Below are positions 47,223 through 56,553 of a stretch of 64,000 nucleotides of DNA, piece after piece. The stretch comes from Pseudoalteromonas sp. MMG010 (GTDB taxonomy: Bacteria; Pseudomonadota; Gammaproteobacteria; Enterobacterales; Alteromonadaceae): positions 147,698-211,697 of the forward strand of contig NZ_JAGJEG010000005.1 of assembly GCF_018100905.1 (NCBI RefSeq). Direction: 5' to 3'. Both the position numbers and the translations under genes were made by a program. The stretch's first letter is position 1, and each line of letters opens with the position of its first letter. The notes under the pieces are model-generated. The model was given only the letters and a program-made list of their open reading frames with translations. It was not told where the DNA came from and searched no databases.

Positions 47223-47798
47223 ATGAGTAACCCAATGAATATCGAATTGAAAACAGCCACTATTGAACATATAGATGAAATTTTAACCTTGCATTATCGC
47301 TACCAAGTAGACTCAATAAACGAGGAAGACAAAGCCGACGGTTTTATCACAACGGCCTTTACCAAAACGCATTTATCGAATTTAATTGAACACGAAAGTG
47401 GATTATTTATTGCAGTGTTAGATAATAAAATTGTCGCCTACGCAATGGCGGCATCATGGCAATTTTGGTCACAATGGCCAATGTTTCAATTTATGATAGA
47501 AAACCTTCACGATTCACAACTAGAAGGCCTTGAAATGAATGTTGCTAACTCATACCAATATGGTCCTGTATGCGTGGATAAATCAGTAAGAGGCCACGGG
47601 GTTTTTGAGCAGGTTTTTAACTACTCATTAGAGCAAATGTCAAAGCGCTACCCTATTTTGGTGACTTTTATTAATAAAATTAACCCTCGCTCTTATCAAG
47701 CTCATACTAAAAAAACCCCGTTAGTGGTTATCAAAGAATTTGAGTTTAATAATAATCAATATTATAAACTTGCTTGTAAAACCTGCGAGCACAAGTAG
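47223..47798 (+). CDS. GNAT-family N-acetyltransferase
   Basis: This is a 191-residue cytosolic protein with the GNAT order of elements. A beta4 strand (LFIAVLDNKIVAYAMAA) precedes the acetyl-CoA binding loop region (YGPVCVDKSVRGHGVFEQVF, quoted to the conserved RGHGVF, a variant of RGxG/A). A second hydrophobic helix follows. The acceptor is unknown. It lies 13 bases upstream of an HDAC-family gene, suggesting an acetylation-deacetylation pair. The first ATG has no clear Shine-Dalgarno and the ATG at 47235 is an alternative start. Confidence 0.85.
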   Translation: MSNPMNIELKTATIEHIDEILTLHYRYQVDSINEEDKADGFITTAFTKTHLSNLIEHESGLFIAVLDNKIVAYAMAASWQFWSQWPMFQFMIENLHDSQLEGLEMNVANSYQYGPVCVDKSVRGHGVFEQVFNYSLEQMSKRYPILVTFINKINPRSYQAHTKKTPLVVIKEFEFNNNQYYKLACKTCEHK

Positions 47799-47811
47799 TT
47801 AACACCAAATT

Positions 47812-48720
47812 ATGACTTTAAACCCGCATTTACCTTTAGTTTATCATCCTAATTACTCGTTTAATTTTGATCCTAAACATCGTTTTGTAATGAGTAAATT
47901 TGCAAACTTATATCAACATGTAAAACAACTTGGTTTAATTGGCGATAACCTAATAAGGCCTCAACTTGGTTCTCACGATGCACTTAGCAACGTACATTGT
48001 GAACAATATCTGCATGATTTATGGCATAACACTTTGGATGAAAGCGCAATGCGCCGAATTGGTTTGCCTTGGTCACATGAGTTAATGGCACGTACAGTCA
48101 CTGCACCTCAAGGGACTCTACAAACAGCTCGCTTAGCACTTCGCCATGGTATAGCGTGTCATTTAGCAGGCGGAACTCACCATGCCCATTACGACTTTGG
48201 CTCAGGATTTTGCATGGTTAACGATTTAGCATTTACCGCGCAAAGCCTGATTAATTCAGGTGAAGTAACAAATGTCTTAATTTTTGATTTAGATGTACAC
48301 CAAGGTGATGGGACTGCGGCAATGCTTGAGCATCAGCATTATGCGTATACCTGCTCAATACATTGCGAAAAAAACTTCCCATTTAGAAAACCGCCTAGCG
48401 ATTTAGATATTGGCCTGCGTAATAATATGCAAGACGATGAATATTTAGGGGTTATCGACGACACCTTATCGTTTTTATTGAAACAGGTTAATCCCGACAT
48501 TGTACTTTATGACGCAGGTGTTGATGTTTGGCAGCAAGATGGTTTAGGCAAGCTCGATATTAGCTGGCAAGGCATAGAAAAACGTGATCATTTAGTATTT
48601 AAACGCTGCTTAGAGCACAATACTGCCGTTGCTTCAGTAATTGAAGGCGGATACGATCGAGATCATTTACGCCTAGCAAAACGTCACGGCATTGTAATTG
48701 AACAAGCCGCTAAGTTTTAA
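47812..48720 (+). CDS. Histone-deacetylase-family hydrolase
   Basis: This is a 302-residue zinc amidohydrolase of the HDAC/acetylpolyamine amidohydrolase superfamily. The His-His pair is in GGTHHAHYD (123-124), the zinc ligands in DLDVHQGDGT (Asp161, His163) and in DAGVDVW, and EGGYDRDHL supplies the glycine-rich loop near the C-terminus. Substrates may be acetyl-lysine in proteins, acetylated polyamines or acetoin-related compounds. It is co-transcribed with the GNAT gene 13 bases upstream. All catalytic residues look intact. Confidence 0.92.
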   Translation: MTLNPHLPLVYHPNYSFNFDPKHRFVMSKFANLYQHVKQLGLIGDNLIRPQLGSHDALSNVHCEQYLHDLWHNTLDESAMRRIGLPWSHELMARTVTAPQGTLQTARLALRHGIACHLAGGTHHAHYDFGSGFCMVNDLAFTAQSLINSGEVTNVLIFDLDVHQGDGTAAMLEHQHYAYTCSIHCEKNFPFRKPPSDLDIGLRNNMQDDEYLGVIDDTLSFLLKQVNPDIVLYDAGVDVWQQDGLGKLDISWQGIEKRDHLVFKRCLEHNTAVASVIEGGYDRDHLRLAKRHGIVIEQAAKF

Positions 48721-48732
48721 GGACATAAAAAA

Positions 48733-48752
48733 GCCCTTGTTATGACAAGGGC
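48733..48752 (-). terminator. Terminator of the zinc-ribbon membrane gene
   Basis: GCCCTTGT/ACAAGGGC form an 8-bp stem with a 4-base loop. The minus strand continues into TTTTTTA. It lies 10 bases past the stop at 48763 and also follows the HDAC gene. Confidence 0.75.
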
Positions 48753-48762
48753 GTTTAATAAT

Positions 48763-50490
48763 TTATTGTAGTTGAGAAATTCGCTCTTTTATTTGTTTAA
48801 AATCACTTTTAAATTTACCCATTAGCGTATACAGCTTAGCGATACTTCGCTTTTGTCTGTTGCTATTTCCTATAGCATGAATACTGGCCCAAATGGTAAT
48901 AACCCCAAGAAACACAGCAAATATTCCTAGCGGCAAATACGTTATCATTTCATCAACAAAGCGAGAATAAGGGATAAATGACATTGCATTAAGTAACCCA
49001 TCATAATCACCACGGTCAAATACAAATGTTGCGATTACTGCACAAATTAATAACGTCCACACTACCCACTCATTTGCTCGATAACCATATTCGGTGATTG
49101 CTTGTGATTTAAACATCACATCTTTTGAAACATTATAAGCCACTTCGCGATAGCCATCTCGAGAATCGTCCATTTGAATATAGCTTTGAGCATAAAAAAC
49201 CCAGTCACCAACGTCAGCAGAGCCCAGTAGATCTTCAGCAACACTTAACTTTAATACCTTGTAATCAGAGGTTTCTAATATGAGTTGACCTTGTAAAGAC
49301 GAGTTGCGTCTTTCATATGTTTCGACATGCGTTTTATAACTACTTCCACGAAAACTGTTGCCAACATAAGTATCTGTACGAGTTGTGGTGGTGTAATGTG
49401 TTTTACTATGGTCTACATTGGATTTTTGAACTTTATCAATCACTTTTGCAAACATACAATCTACTTGCACTTCACCTTTATCATGCTTTGCCAGAACATT
49501 TTTATGGATATAAGGGGTTACGTATTTAAGACTATATTCGTCCATTAATTGCTGCTGGTAGTCAGCAACCGAGTATGTGGTATGGCTGCCGATGGCTTTC
49601 TCTAATTCACTACTGACTTGGGCACTTTCATCATTGGCTTTATCCAATAACACGGCTTTTTTTTGTTTTACACCACAGCGATAACAGTGCGCGACATCGC
49701 CACTGATACGTTGCTGACAGCCAATACAAATTACGTCATTGTCTTTCGCTGGGCGCATGTAATAATCATAGCCAAAATCATACATACTCATTGAGAGTAC
49801 AGATTTAACAACCTTTTTTACGCTCTCATAGCGTGCTAAATCGCGTTTATGTAGTTTAGCAGTACGATTAAGTTCAAATATAAGTACAATAACCGACAAT
49901 ATCGCCGCAGCGGCTGTTGCGGGGCCTCCTGGTACATCGACAGCAAATATTAGTCCTAAAAGCACGGCAAAAAAGGTGACTAAAAATAACCATGAAGAAG
50001 GTCTATCACCGGCATTTAATAAACTATCTTGATGAGAGCGTTGACCCTCATCGTTATGCAATACAACCGCCGGAGCAAATACATTATGCTTTACTATACG
50101 ACGATCTTCAGCGTAAGCCACTCGATGATTGAGTGTACATTCACTTGGACTTATTAATGATACAACGTCGCCTTTTTTAAGACTTTTAAAACCGTCAACT
50201 TCTGCGTTAATACTAATTTGTGTAGTGTTGCCTTGCGCGTCTTCAACGTTTAACCACCAGAACCCGTACATTAAATTTGTGTTTGAACTACTATATTTTC
50301 GCTTATAGTAATCCATTGACGTTACTTTCCCGGTGATAACAACAGGATTTGAGTAATATTGTTTTAGCTCATCAAATAAATCACTTTGTAAATCGAGTGC
50401 AGTTTTCAGTGTTCGCTTTTGTCTTAAAGCATCACCACATTCAGAGCAATGGGAGTCAGAGACATAAATAGGCTGTTGGCAGTGTTGCAT
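48763..50490 (-). CDS. Membrane protein with two zinc-ribbon-like modules, function unknown
   Basis: This is a 575-residue protein. It begins with a short Cys cluster (Cys4, Cys15, Cys18, in HCSECGD) and has a second, complete four-Cys ribbon (CIGCQQ and CYRCG) about residue 255. Each ribbon is followed by a beta-rich, OB-like stretch (GKVTSMDYYKRKYSS; later CMFAKVIDKVQKS) and a pair of membrane helices. The protein therefore looks like an internal duplication of ribbon-beta-TM. AAGGAAG lies 5 bases before the ATG. I know no function for it. A terminator follows and it is monocistronic. Confidence 0.8.
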   Translation of the reverse strand: MQHCQQPIYVSDSHCSECGDALRQKRTLKTALDLQSDLFDELKQYYSNPVVITGKVTSMDYYKRKYSSSNTNLMYGFWWLNVEDAQGNTTQISINAEVDGFKSLKKGDVVSLISPSECTLNHRVAYAEDRRIVKHNVFAPAVVLHNDEGQRSHQDSLLNAGDRPSSWLFLVTFFAVLLGLIFAVDVPGGPATAAAAILSVIVLIFELNRTAKLHKRDLARYESVKKVVKSVLSMSMYDFGYDYYMRPAKDNDVICIGCQQRISGDVAHCYRCGVKQKKAVLLDKANDESAQVSSELEKAIGSHTTYSVADYQQQLMDEYSLKYVTPYIHKNVLAKHDKGEVQVDCMFAKVIDKVQKSNVDHSKTHYTTTTRTDTYVGNSFRGSSYKTHVETYERRNSSLQGQLILETSDYKVLKLSVAEDLLGSADVGDWVFYAQSYIQMDDSRDGYREVAYNVSKDVMFKSQAITEYGYRANEWVVWTLLICAVIATFVFDRGDYDGLLNAMSFIPYSRFVDEMITYLPLGIFAVFLGVITIWASIHAIGNSNRQKRSIAKLYTLMGKFKSDFKQIKERISQLQ

Positions 50491-50714
50491 GATAACTTCC
50501 TTGGTAGATAAGCATTTATTATATTTTGAAAAATAAACTTAAAAATCAGTTTTTTAATATGTACCTAATATACCATCATAGATAAAAATAATGAGGTGTA
50601 ATTCACAATTCTTTACTAAAAAAAGCGTTTTCACCTTACTAAAATACACCTAAACGATTACTTTGCACTGACCTTGTACTACACTCTAAGCTAATAAATT
50701 AAATGAGGTTATTT

Positions 50715-51365
50715 ATGAAAGTTATTGCTATTTTCTGGTTATGTCTTTTTAGTCACTTAGTCATAGCGCAAGAACAAGAGCTCCCCCCTGTAAACCCCAA
50801 ATATAATGCCGAGCACGCTATGGTATTAGTGAATCACGGCTCAAAAATATTTGCTTTAAATAAACCGGGCTACGAAATACCGCACGACGTGCAAGTGCTT
50901 TATCAAATAGACAACCCTGATGTGGCCTTTCTTAATTTAATACGTGATACCGATTTAATAACAATTAAACCGCAACCTTTTAATATTGAGCACTTAATAC
51001 GTGGTGAAGAAATTACAATTATAGCTAATGTCTATTCTGGGGATTATAACCAAGGTGGTCATTTAATTTATGAAAATAGAGAAATTGTAATGAGTAAACA
51101 GCTCTATGCTCGTCCTTTAAAAGATCTCAGTGAGTCTTCTAAATGGCAGGAGTACGATATGATCACATTAAATGGTAGTGAGCGTATTTATATTCATAAA
51201 ATAACCCAAGCACCTAGCTTTAATCACCTTATTTTTGTTGATTTAGTGAATGCCTGCATGCAAAAGTTTCGCACTTCTAAAGCAGTCCCTGAAAACAATG
51301 AACTTAACTACAAGTTTATTAATTGCGGGACATTAAAGCCTTTATATTATAACCAAGGTATTTAA
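50715..51365 (+). CDS. Secreted hypothetical protein
   Basis: This is 216 residues with a Sec leader (ending HLVIAQ). Residues past the leader contain MVLVNHGSKIFALNKPGYEIPHDVQ, quoted in part as FALNKPGYEIPHD, and YQIDNPDVAF, a pattern of exported beta-rich proteins. Two Cys near the C-terminus (NACMQK, FINCGTL) could pair. I do not recognise a family. The ATG at 50715 is preferred, with GAGG 6 bases upstream, over the ATG at 50703. It is not linked to neighbouring genes by short spacing. Confidence 0.75.
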   Translation: MKVIAIFWLCLFSHLVIAQEQELPPVNPKYNAEHAMVLVNHGSKIFALNKPGYEIPHDVQVLYQIDNPDVAFLNLIRDTDLITIKPQPFNIEHLIRGEEITIIANVYSGDYNQGGHLIYENREIVMSKQLYARPLKDLSESSKWQEYDMITLNGSERIYIHKITQAPSFNHLIFVDLVNACMQKFRTSKAVPENNELNYKFINCGTLKPLYYNQGI

Positions 51366-51428
51366 CGTGCAAACAAGTACTTTATTGCAGTGCAAGGCAA
51401 TACCTATTTCACATTCAAGAGAATTACT

Positions 51429-51782
51429 ATGCTAATAGGTCGTGTTTCTGAACTCTCTGGAGCTACTCGTAAGGCTATTCGGCACTATGAATCAATCGGT
51501 TTAATTGCTCCCCCTAACAGAAAAGGTAACTACCGTATTTATAACAACCATGATGTCGTGGTTATCAAAATGATTTGCCAAGCCAGAGCTCTCGGGTTTA
51601 GCCTCTTTGAAATCAAAGATATTGTTTCTCAAAAAACAAAGGATAAGAAGCTTCCTATTGCTCAAGTTAATCGACTCATCGATAAAAAAATATCTGATTT
51701 AAAGCAAGAGGCTCACGCAGCATTACTTAAAGTTGAAAACTTAGCGGAGTTTAAAAAAGATTTAGTTAAAGAATTCGATTGA
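51429..51782 (+). CDS. MerR-family transcriptional regulator
   Basis: This is a 117-residue regulator with the MerR winged helix (RVSELSGATRKAIRHYESIGLI, quoted to SGATRKAIRHYESIGLI) and a dimerisation helix. The C-terminal effector loop is short and holds no Cys pair, so it is unlikely to sense metals by Cys chelation. The start ATG at 51429 fits; a GTG at 51390 opens a longer frame. The next gene is an SDR whose promoter carries a strong dyad with 20-base spacing, so this protein probably activates it. Effector unknown. Confidence 0.88.
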   Translation: MLIGRVSELSGATRKAIRHYESIGLIAPPNRKGNYRIYNNHDVVVIKMICQARALGFSLFEIKDIVSQKTKDKKLPIAQVNRLIDKKISDLKQEAHAALLKVENLAEFKKDLVKEFD

Positions 51783-51810
51783 CCTTACCCCTAAGGGGAA
51801 GGGTTACAGT
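51779..51810 (+). promoter_or_regulatory. MerR-type promoter and operator before the SDR gene
   Basis: -35 TTGACC (51779-51784) and -10 TACAGT (51805-51810) are separated by 20 bases, too far for normal sigma-70 use but standard for MerR-activated promoters. The spacer is filled by the dyad ACCTTACCCCT-A-AGGGGAAGGGT (51782-51804), with 9 of 11 pairs matching. The pattern resembles CueR-type sites. Confidence 0.75.
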
Positions 51811-51842
51811 GAGTTTTTAATTAACTAACAGAATGACTTGTA

Positions 51843-52655
51843 ATGAAAACATTGAACTTTGAAAATACGACTATATTAATAACCGGCGCATCTTCTGGTA
51901 TTGGTAAAGAGTTTGCAAAGCAACTTGCTAGTAAAGGAGCTAATTTAATATTAACCGCAAGAACAACTAGCGATCTTATTAACCTAGCACAAGAGCTCAA
52001 ATCAGTGCATAACAACATTATACTCCAGACTATTTCTGTCGATTTAAGCGAACTAAATGGCCCTAAGAAATTAGTTGAAAAAATAGACGCGTTAGGCCTG
52101 TCGATTGACTATTTAATTAATAATGCGGGCTTTGGGAAGTTTTGTGAATTTTCTAACGAAAGTTTTGAGGTTTATCATAAAATGTTAATGCTAAATATAA
52201 ACGCATTAGTCGAGCTAACTCATTTATGCTTACCTGCAATGAAAGTTAAAAATAGTGGTGGAGTGATTAACGTTGCCTCTATTGCTTCTTTTCAACCACT
52301 GCCTTATCAAACTGTTTATGGAGCATCTAAAGCATTTGTTTTAAGTTTTTCTGAGGCTCTCACGGGAGAGTTATTAGATACAAATATTAACGTTATGGCC
52401 TTATGTCCTGGGACGACAGAATCTCGTTTTATGGAAAATGCGAATGCTGACACATCGAAAATGAACTTAGCCCCAGCCAGCGACGTTGTTAAAGCTGCAC
52501 TTAAAAGTTACGATAAAAATAAAGTATATACAATACCGGGAAAAATGAATTACTTAATGTCTTTAGTTCCCCGCTTTATCTCACGCCAAAGAACAATTAA
52601 AATAGTGGTTAATATGTTTAAGGATAATGTACTTAGAAAATCAACTTCGTTTTAA
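51843..52655 (+). CDS. Short-chain dehydrogenase/reductase (SDR)
   Basis: This is a 270-residue NAD(P)-dependent oxidoreductase of the classical SDR type. It has the cofactor loop TGASSGIG (14-21), NNAG (93-96) and the catalytic Ser146, Tyr159 and Lys163 in VYGASKAF. The C-terminal part has a hydrophobic segment (IPGKMNYLMSLVPRF). It resembles DltE/YbbO-like carbonyl reductases. Substrate unknown. It is controlled by an upstream MerR-type promoter and gene, which would fit a stress-inducible reductase for reactive carbonyls. Confidence 0.9.
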   Translation: MKTLNFENTTILITGASSGIGKEFAKQLASKGANLILTARTTSDLINLAQELKSVHNNIILQTISVDLSELNGPKKLVEKIDALGLSIDYLINNAGFGKFCEFSNESFEVYHKMLMLNINALVELTHLCLPAMKVKNSGGVINVASIASFQPLPYQTVYGASKAFVLSFSEALTGELLDTNINVMALCPGTTESRFMENANADTSKMNLAPASDVVKAALKSYDKNKVYTIPGKMNYLMSLVPRFISRQRTIKIVVNMFKDNVLRKSTSF

Positions 52656-52663
52656 ACATAAAA

Positions 52664-52683
52664 AAAGGCTCTTTCGAGCCTTT
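52664..52683. terminator. Terminator shared by SDR and cyoE ends
   Basis: AAAGGCTC/GAGCCTTT form an 8-bp stem with a 4-base loop. The minus strand continues into TTTTTTTA, giving a strong terminator for the cyo operon. The plus strand reads into TTTGGTTT. Confidence 0.8.
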
Positions 52684-52716
52684 GGTTTAACTTTGGAAAT
52701 GTAAATCTTTATAACA

Positions 52717-53601
52717 TCATATAAATGCAAATAACGCAGGGCTGACGCTATGATAGTCAACCGCCATAGCAATACTCAATGCTGTAATATTAATAATAGA
52801 AAAAGCAAACACTTGGCGCGCCCATTGCGTTAAATTAATACCTCGTCTATACCCGCGTAATGCCATTAATAACCACCAAAAGCTGGTAATACATGCCACA
52901 GCCATAAACGCCGCCCCAGTGTAACCACTGATCGGTAATAACATCACGACCAAAGCGTACACTGCAATGTATAAAACAATATGGCGTTTGGCTTTATCAA
53001 TCCCCTGCGCGACGGGTAATACTGGAATACCTGCGGCTTGGTAATCTTTAAAGCGAAAAATAGCAATCGCGTAAGAATGTGGCATTTGCCATAGGCTAAA
53101 CATAACTAATAATATTAATGCCCCCATGTCAAATTGACCGGTTACTGCACAGTAGCCGACCACCGGCGGAACAGCCCCTGATAAGCTTCCTATAAAAGTA
53201 CCGTACACCGAGTTACGTTTCATATAGAGGCTATAAACTAACACATAAATCACATAGCCAAAGGCGGCAAAAAACACTGCCGCTTGCGTTGTAAAAGCAA
53301 TGAGCAATGCAAAGCCTATAACCCCCAATAAAATACCATGGCTAAGCGCAGCAAAGGCCGACATTTCGCCTGTTACAGTTACCCGCGAACGAGTGCGTGC
53401 CATCGCTACATCAATATCTCTATCGATAACATTATTGATAGCACAGCCCGATGCAACCACAAGTGACAAACCAATCAATGTGGCAATCATTAACCAAGGG
53501 TTGATATCACCACGCGAAGCAAGTAAAAAACCACCCGCTACGCTGATTAAGTTCCCCATGATAATACCCGGCTTTGTCACTGATAAATAACGACGAAACA
53601 T
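52717..53601 (-). CDS. cyoE: Protoheme IX farnesyltransferase (heme O synthase)
   Basis: This is a 294-residue membrane prenyltransferase of the UbiA superfamily. The prenyl-diphosphate motif reads [18 protein letters not shown], with the Asp-rich DxxxD. It converts heme B to heme O for the bo3 oxidase. The ATG at 53601 has AGGAG 6 bases upstream; a TTG two codons earlier is too close to that site. It is the last gene in cyoABCDE, 9 bases after cyoD. Confidence 0.95.
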   Translation of the reverse strand: MFRRYLSVTKPGIIMGNLISVAGGFLLASRGDINPWLMIATLIGLSLVVASGCAINNVIDRDIDVAMARTRSRVTVTGEMSAFAALSHGILLGVIGFALLIAFTTQAAVFFAAFGYVIYVLVYSLYMKRNSVYGTFIGSLSGAVPPVVGYCAVTGQFDMGALILLVMFSLWQMPHSYAIAIFRFKDYQAAGIPVLPVAQGIDKAKRHIVLYIAVYALVVMLLPISGYTGAAFMAVACITSFWWLLMALRGYRRGINLTQWARQVFAFSIINITALSIAMAVDYHSVSPALFAFI

Positions 53602-53610
53602 CTTCAACTC

Positions 53611-53949
53611 CTAGTACATCATCATGGCGTTTGATTCGTAAATAATCCAAACAGATAACCCAACTACCATCACGATAATTAGCGCACTGAATAAAAACGA
53701 AAACGTACTTGCACGACCCTCTTCGGTGGTGAAACTAAGGTGTAAAAAGTATTTTAAATGCACCCAAATTTGCACAATCGCTAAAGTAACAATACTCCAA
53801 AGGGTCGTTACTTTTGAAAAGTCACCTTCCATTACCAAATAAAACGGTATGGCGGTTAAAATCACCGACAACAAAAATCCCACTAAGTAGCTTTTTACTG
53901 TGCCGTGCGACGCATCATGCTCAACAGAATGTGAATGACTATGGCTCAT
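53611..53949 (-). CDS. cyoD: Cytochrome bo3 quinol oxidase subunit IV
   Basis: This is a 112-residue small membrane subunit with three hydrophobic helices and a His-rich N-terminus ([11 protein letters not shown]), as in E. coli CyoD. It assists assembly of the oxidase. The ATG at 53949 overlaps the cyoC stop by one base (TAATG), so translation is coupled. A longer frame runs into cyoC and is not used. Confidence 0.95.
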   Translation of the reverse strand: MSHSHSHSVEHDASHGTVKSYLVGFLLSVILTAIPFYLVMEGDFSKVTTLWSIVTLAIVQIWVHLKYFLHLSFTTEEGRASTFSFLFSALIIVMVVGLSVWIIYESNAMMMY

Positions 53950-54566
53950 TACATGGCTCCCATTAAATAAACAACGGTGAATACACAAATCCAAACTATA
54001 TCTAAAAAGTGCCAAAATAAGCTTAAGCAACTTAAACGTGTCACCGTCGATTTACCTAAACCACGCTTAGCGACTTCAATCATCATGATTGTCATCCAAA
54101 TTAGGCCTGCTGTAACATGTAATCCATGCAGTCCCACTAATGAGAAAAATGACGTCAAAAAAGCACTTTGCTGTGGTCCGTTACCGTGCACGATTAGGTG
54201 ATGAAATTCGTAAATTTCCATACCAATAAATACTGTACCTAAACAAAACGTAACAAATAGCCAAGTAAGAGTTAGCGCCTTTTTTTGCCCATGTGCGGCA
54301 ATCATGGCAAAGCCAAAGGTGATACTACTAATAAGGAGTGCTGCGGTTTCTACTGCAACAAAATCAAGCTCAAAAATATCTTTGCCTGATACGCCACCAG
54401 CGGTATTCATATATAACACGGCATAAGTGGCAAAAAACGAGGCAAATAATAAACAATCGGTCATTAGGTATAACCAAAAACCAAAAATGGTGTCGCCCGA
54501 TGTATCGTGGTGATGCTCGTGTCCATCACCCGATATAGAGTCTAAATGTGCTGAAACTGTACTCAC
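53949..54566 (-). CDS. cyoC: Cytochrome bo3 quinol oxidase subunit III
   Basis: This is a 205-residue heme-copper oxidase subunit III with five helices ([21 protein letters not shown]) and [14 protein letters not shown]. The N-terminus is His-rich ([10 protein letters not shown]). It starts with GTG at 54566 that overlaps the cyoB stop by four bases (GTGA). Together with CyoD it completes the oxidase core. Confidence 0.95.
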   Translation of the reverse strand: MSTVSAHLDSISGDGHEHHHDTSGDTIFGFWLYLMTDCLLFASFFATYAVLYMNTAGGVSGKDIFELDFVAVETAALLISSITFGFAMIAAHGQKKALTLTWLFVTFCLGTVFIGMEIYEFHHLIVHGNGPQQSAFLTSFFSLVGLHGLHVTAGLIWMTIMMIEVAKRGLGKSTVTRLSCLSLFWHFLDIVWICVFTVVYLMGAM

Positions 54567-56551
54567 GCGCTTAGCTCCTTTTTCCCATTAGAATTATATG
54601 CATTTTCAGTGTCCGCTATTTCATCTGGTTGAATATAATAATCAACATCATTGGTATAACAACGCTGAATAAACAGTGCAATTGCCCCTACTAACCCTAA
54701 ACCTGCTAGCCACCAAATGTGCCAAATCATTGCAAAACAAAATGCAGTTAAACTGGCTGCTATTAATACCCCTGATGCCGTATTTTTCGGCATATGAATT
54801 GGGCTATAGCTCGCTTTATCTTGATAGGCTTGGCCTTTTTCTTTCATGTCGGTCCATGTGTCAATGTCATCAACATGTGGGATAGTGGCAAAGTTATACA
54901 CTTGTGGTGGTGAGCTAGTAGCCCATTCAAGTGTATGACCGTTCCATGGATCGCCTGTTGTATCGTCAAGTGCTTCGCGGTCTCTAAAACTCACATATAA
55001 TTGGATGGCTTGGCTAATAATGCCAAACATAATAATGACAGCACCACCTGCGGCAATGTATAACCATATGTTCCAATCAGGGTTGTTGGTGTGATTTAAA
55101 CGACGAGTCATGCCTAAAAAGCCCAGTACATATAGCGGCATAAAGGCAACGAAGAAACCAACTATCCAACACCAAAATGAGGCTTTACCCCATCTTTCGT
55201 TTAGCTTAAAGCCCATCGCTTTAGGGAACCAAAATACAAAGCCAGCAAGGTAACCAAATACGGCACCACCAATAATTGTGTTATGAAAATGAGCAATTAA
55301 AAACAAGCTATTATGTAATACATAGTCAGCACCTGGGATAGCCAGTAATACACCGGTCATACCGCCCACAGTAAAGGTAACCATAAAACCAAGAGTCCAA
55401 AGTACAGGCACTCCAATGCGTAATCGTCCTCTGTAAATAGTAAATAACCAGTTAAATAACTTAACTCCAGTAGGGACAGCTATGACCATCGTCATGACCC
55501 CAAAAAAGGCATTCACATTGGCACTTGAGCCCATAGTGAAAAAGTGATGCAACCACACAATAAAACCTAAAATAGAAATAGCACCACTGGCGTAAACCAT
55601 CGATTTATAGCCAAATAAACGTTTGCCTGCAAAGGTAGAAATAATTTCTGAAAAAATACCAAACGCCGGTAATACTAAAATGTACACTTCAGGGTGACCC
55701 CATGCCCAAAATAAGTTGATGTACATCATGGCGTTTCCGCCCGCTTCATTGGTAAAAAAGTGAAAATCAAGATAACGGTCAAGCGTTAACATCGCTAATA
55801 CAGCCGTTAAAATAGGGAAAGAAGCGGCAATTAAGATGTTTGCCCAAGTACAGGTCCATGTAAAAATAGGCATTTTCATGAGAGTCATACCTGGGGCACG
55901 CATTTTAAATACTGTCACTAAAAAATTAACTGCAGTTAGCAATGTCCCGAGTCCGGATATTTGCAAAGCCCATATATAATAATCGACCCCCACCCCAGGG
56001 CTAAAAGTAAGCTCCGATAGCGGCGGGTACGCCACCCAACCTGTTTTAGCAAATTCGCCAAAAATAAGTGATAAGTTAATTAAAATGGCACCACTGGCGG
56101 TAAACCAAAAACTTAAATTATTTAAAAATGGGAAGGCAACATCACGCGCACCTATTTGCAGTGGTAGAACTATATTCATTAGACCAATCATAAATGGCAT
56201 TGCCATAAAGATGATCATAATAACGCCATGAGCTGTAAATATTTGGTCGTAATGCTCAGGTGGTAAATAACCAGGCGCTCCACTGGTAGCAAGCGCTAAC
56301 TGCGCACGCATCATTATGGCATCAGAAAAACCACGAAATAACATAATTAGCGCTAATAATATGTACATAACGCCTAAGCGTTTATGATCAACTGAGGTGA
56401 TCCAATCGCGCCAAAGCACACCCCATTTTTTATATTTTGTAATGAGTCCGGCAATAATTAGCCCAACAACAGCAATAACCGCCATGGTGACCATAATAAT
56501 AGGTTCATGAAACGGGATTGCATCAAGTGTAAGTTTACCTAAAAACGACAT
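54563..56551 (-). CDS. cyoB: Cytochrome bo3 quinol oxidase subunit I
   Basis: This is a 662-residue heme-copper oxidase subunit with about 15 helices, like E. coli CyoB. The active site has [12 protein letters not shown] (CuB His and cross-linked Tyr), HHFFTMG (the two other CuB His) and [13 protein letters not shown] (heme His residues). Reaction: ubiquinol oxidised, oxygen reduced to water, and protons pumped. It follows cyoA with a 2-base gap. Confidence 0.97.
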   Translation of the reverse strand: MSFLGKLTLDAIPFHEPIIMVTMAVIAVVGLIIAGLITKYKKWGVLWRDWITSVDHKRLGVMYILLALIMLFRGFSDAIMMRAQLALATSGAPGYLPPEHYDQIFTAHGVIMIIFMAMPFMIGLMNIVLPLQIGARDVAFPFLNNLSFWFTASGAILINLSLIFGEFAKTGWVAYPPLSELTFSPGVGVDYYIWALQISGLGTLLTAVNFLVTVFKMRAPGMTLMKMPIFTWTCTWANILIAASFPILTAVLAMLTLDRYLDFHFFTNEAGGNAMMYINLFWAWGHPEVYILVLPAFGIFSEIISTFAGKRLFGYKSMVYASGAISILGFIVWLHHFFTMGSSANVNAFFGVMTMVIAVPTGVKLFNWLFTIYRGRLRIGVPVLWTLGFMVTFTVGGMTGVLLAIPGADYVLHNSLFLIAHFHNTIIGGAVFGYLAGFVFWFPKAMGFKLNERWGKASFWCWIVGFFVAFMPLYVLGFLGMTRRLNHTNNPDWNIWLYIAAGGAVIIMFGIISQAIQLYVSFRDREALDDTTGDPWNGHTLEWATSSPPQVYNFATIPHVDDIDTWTDMKEKGQAYQDKASYSPIHMPKNTASGVLIAASLTAFCFAMIWHIWWLAGLGLVGAIALFIQRCYTNDVDYYIQPDEIADTENAYNSNGKKELSA

Positions 56552-56553
56552 TA

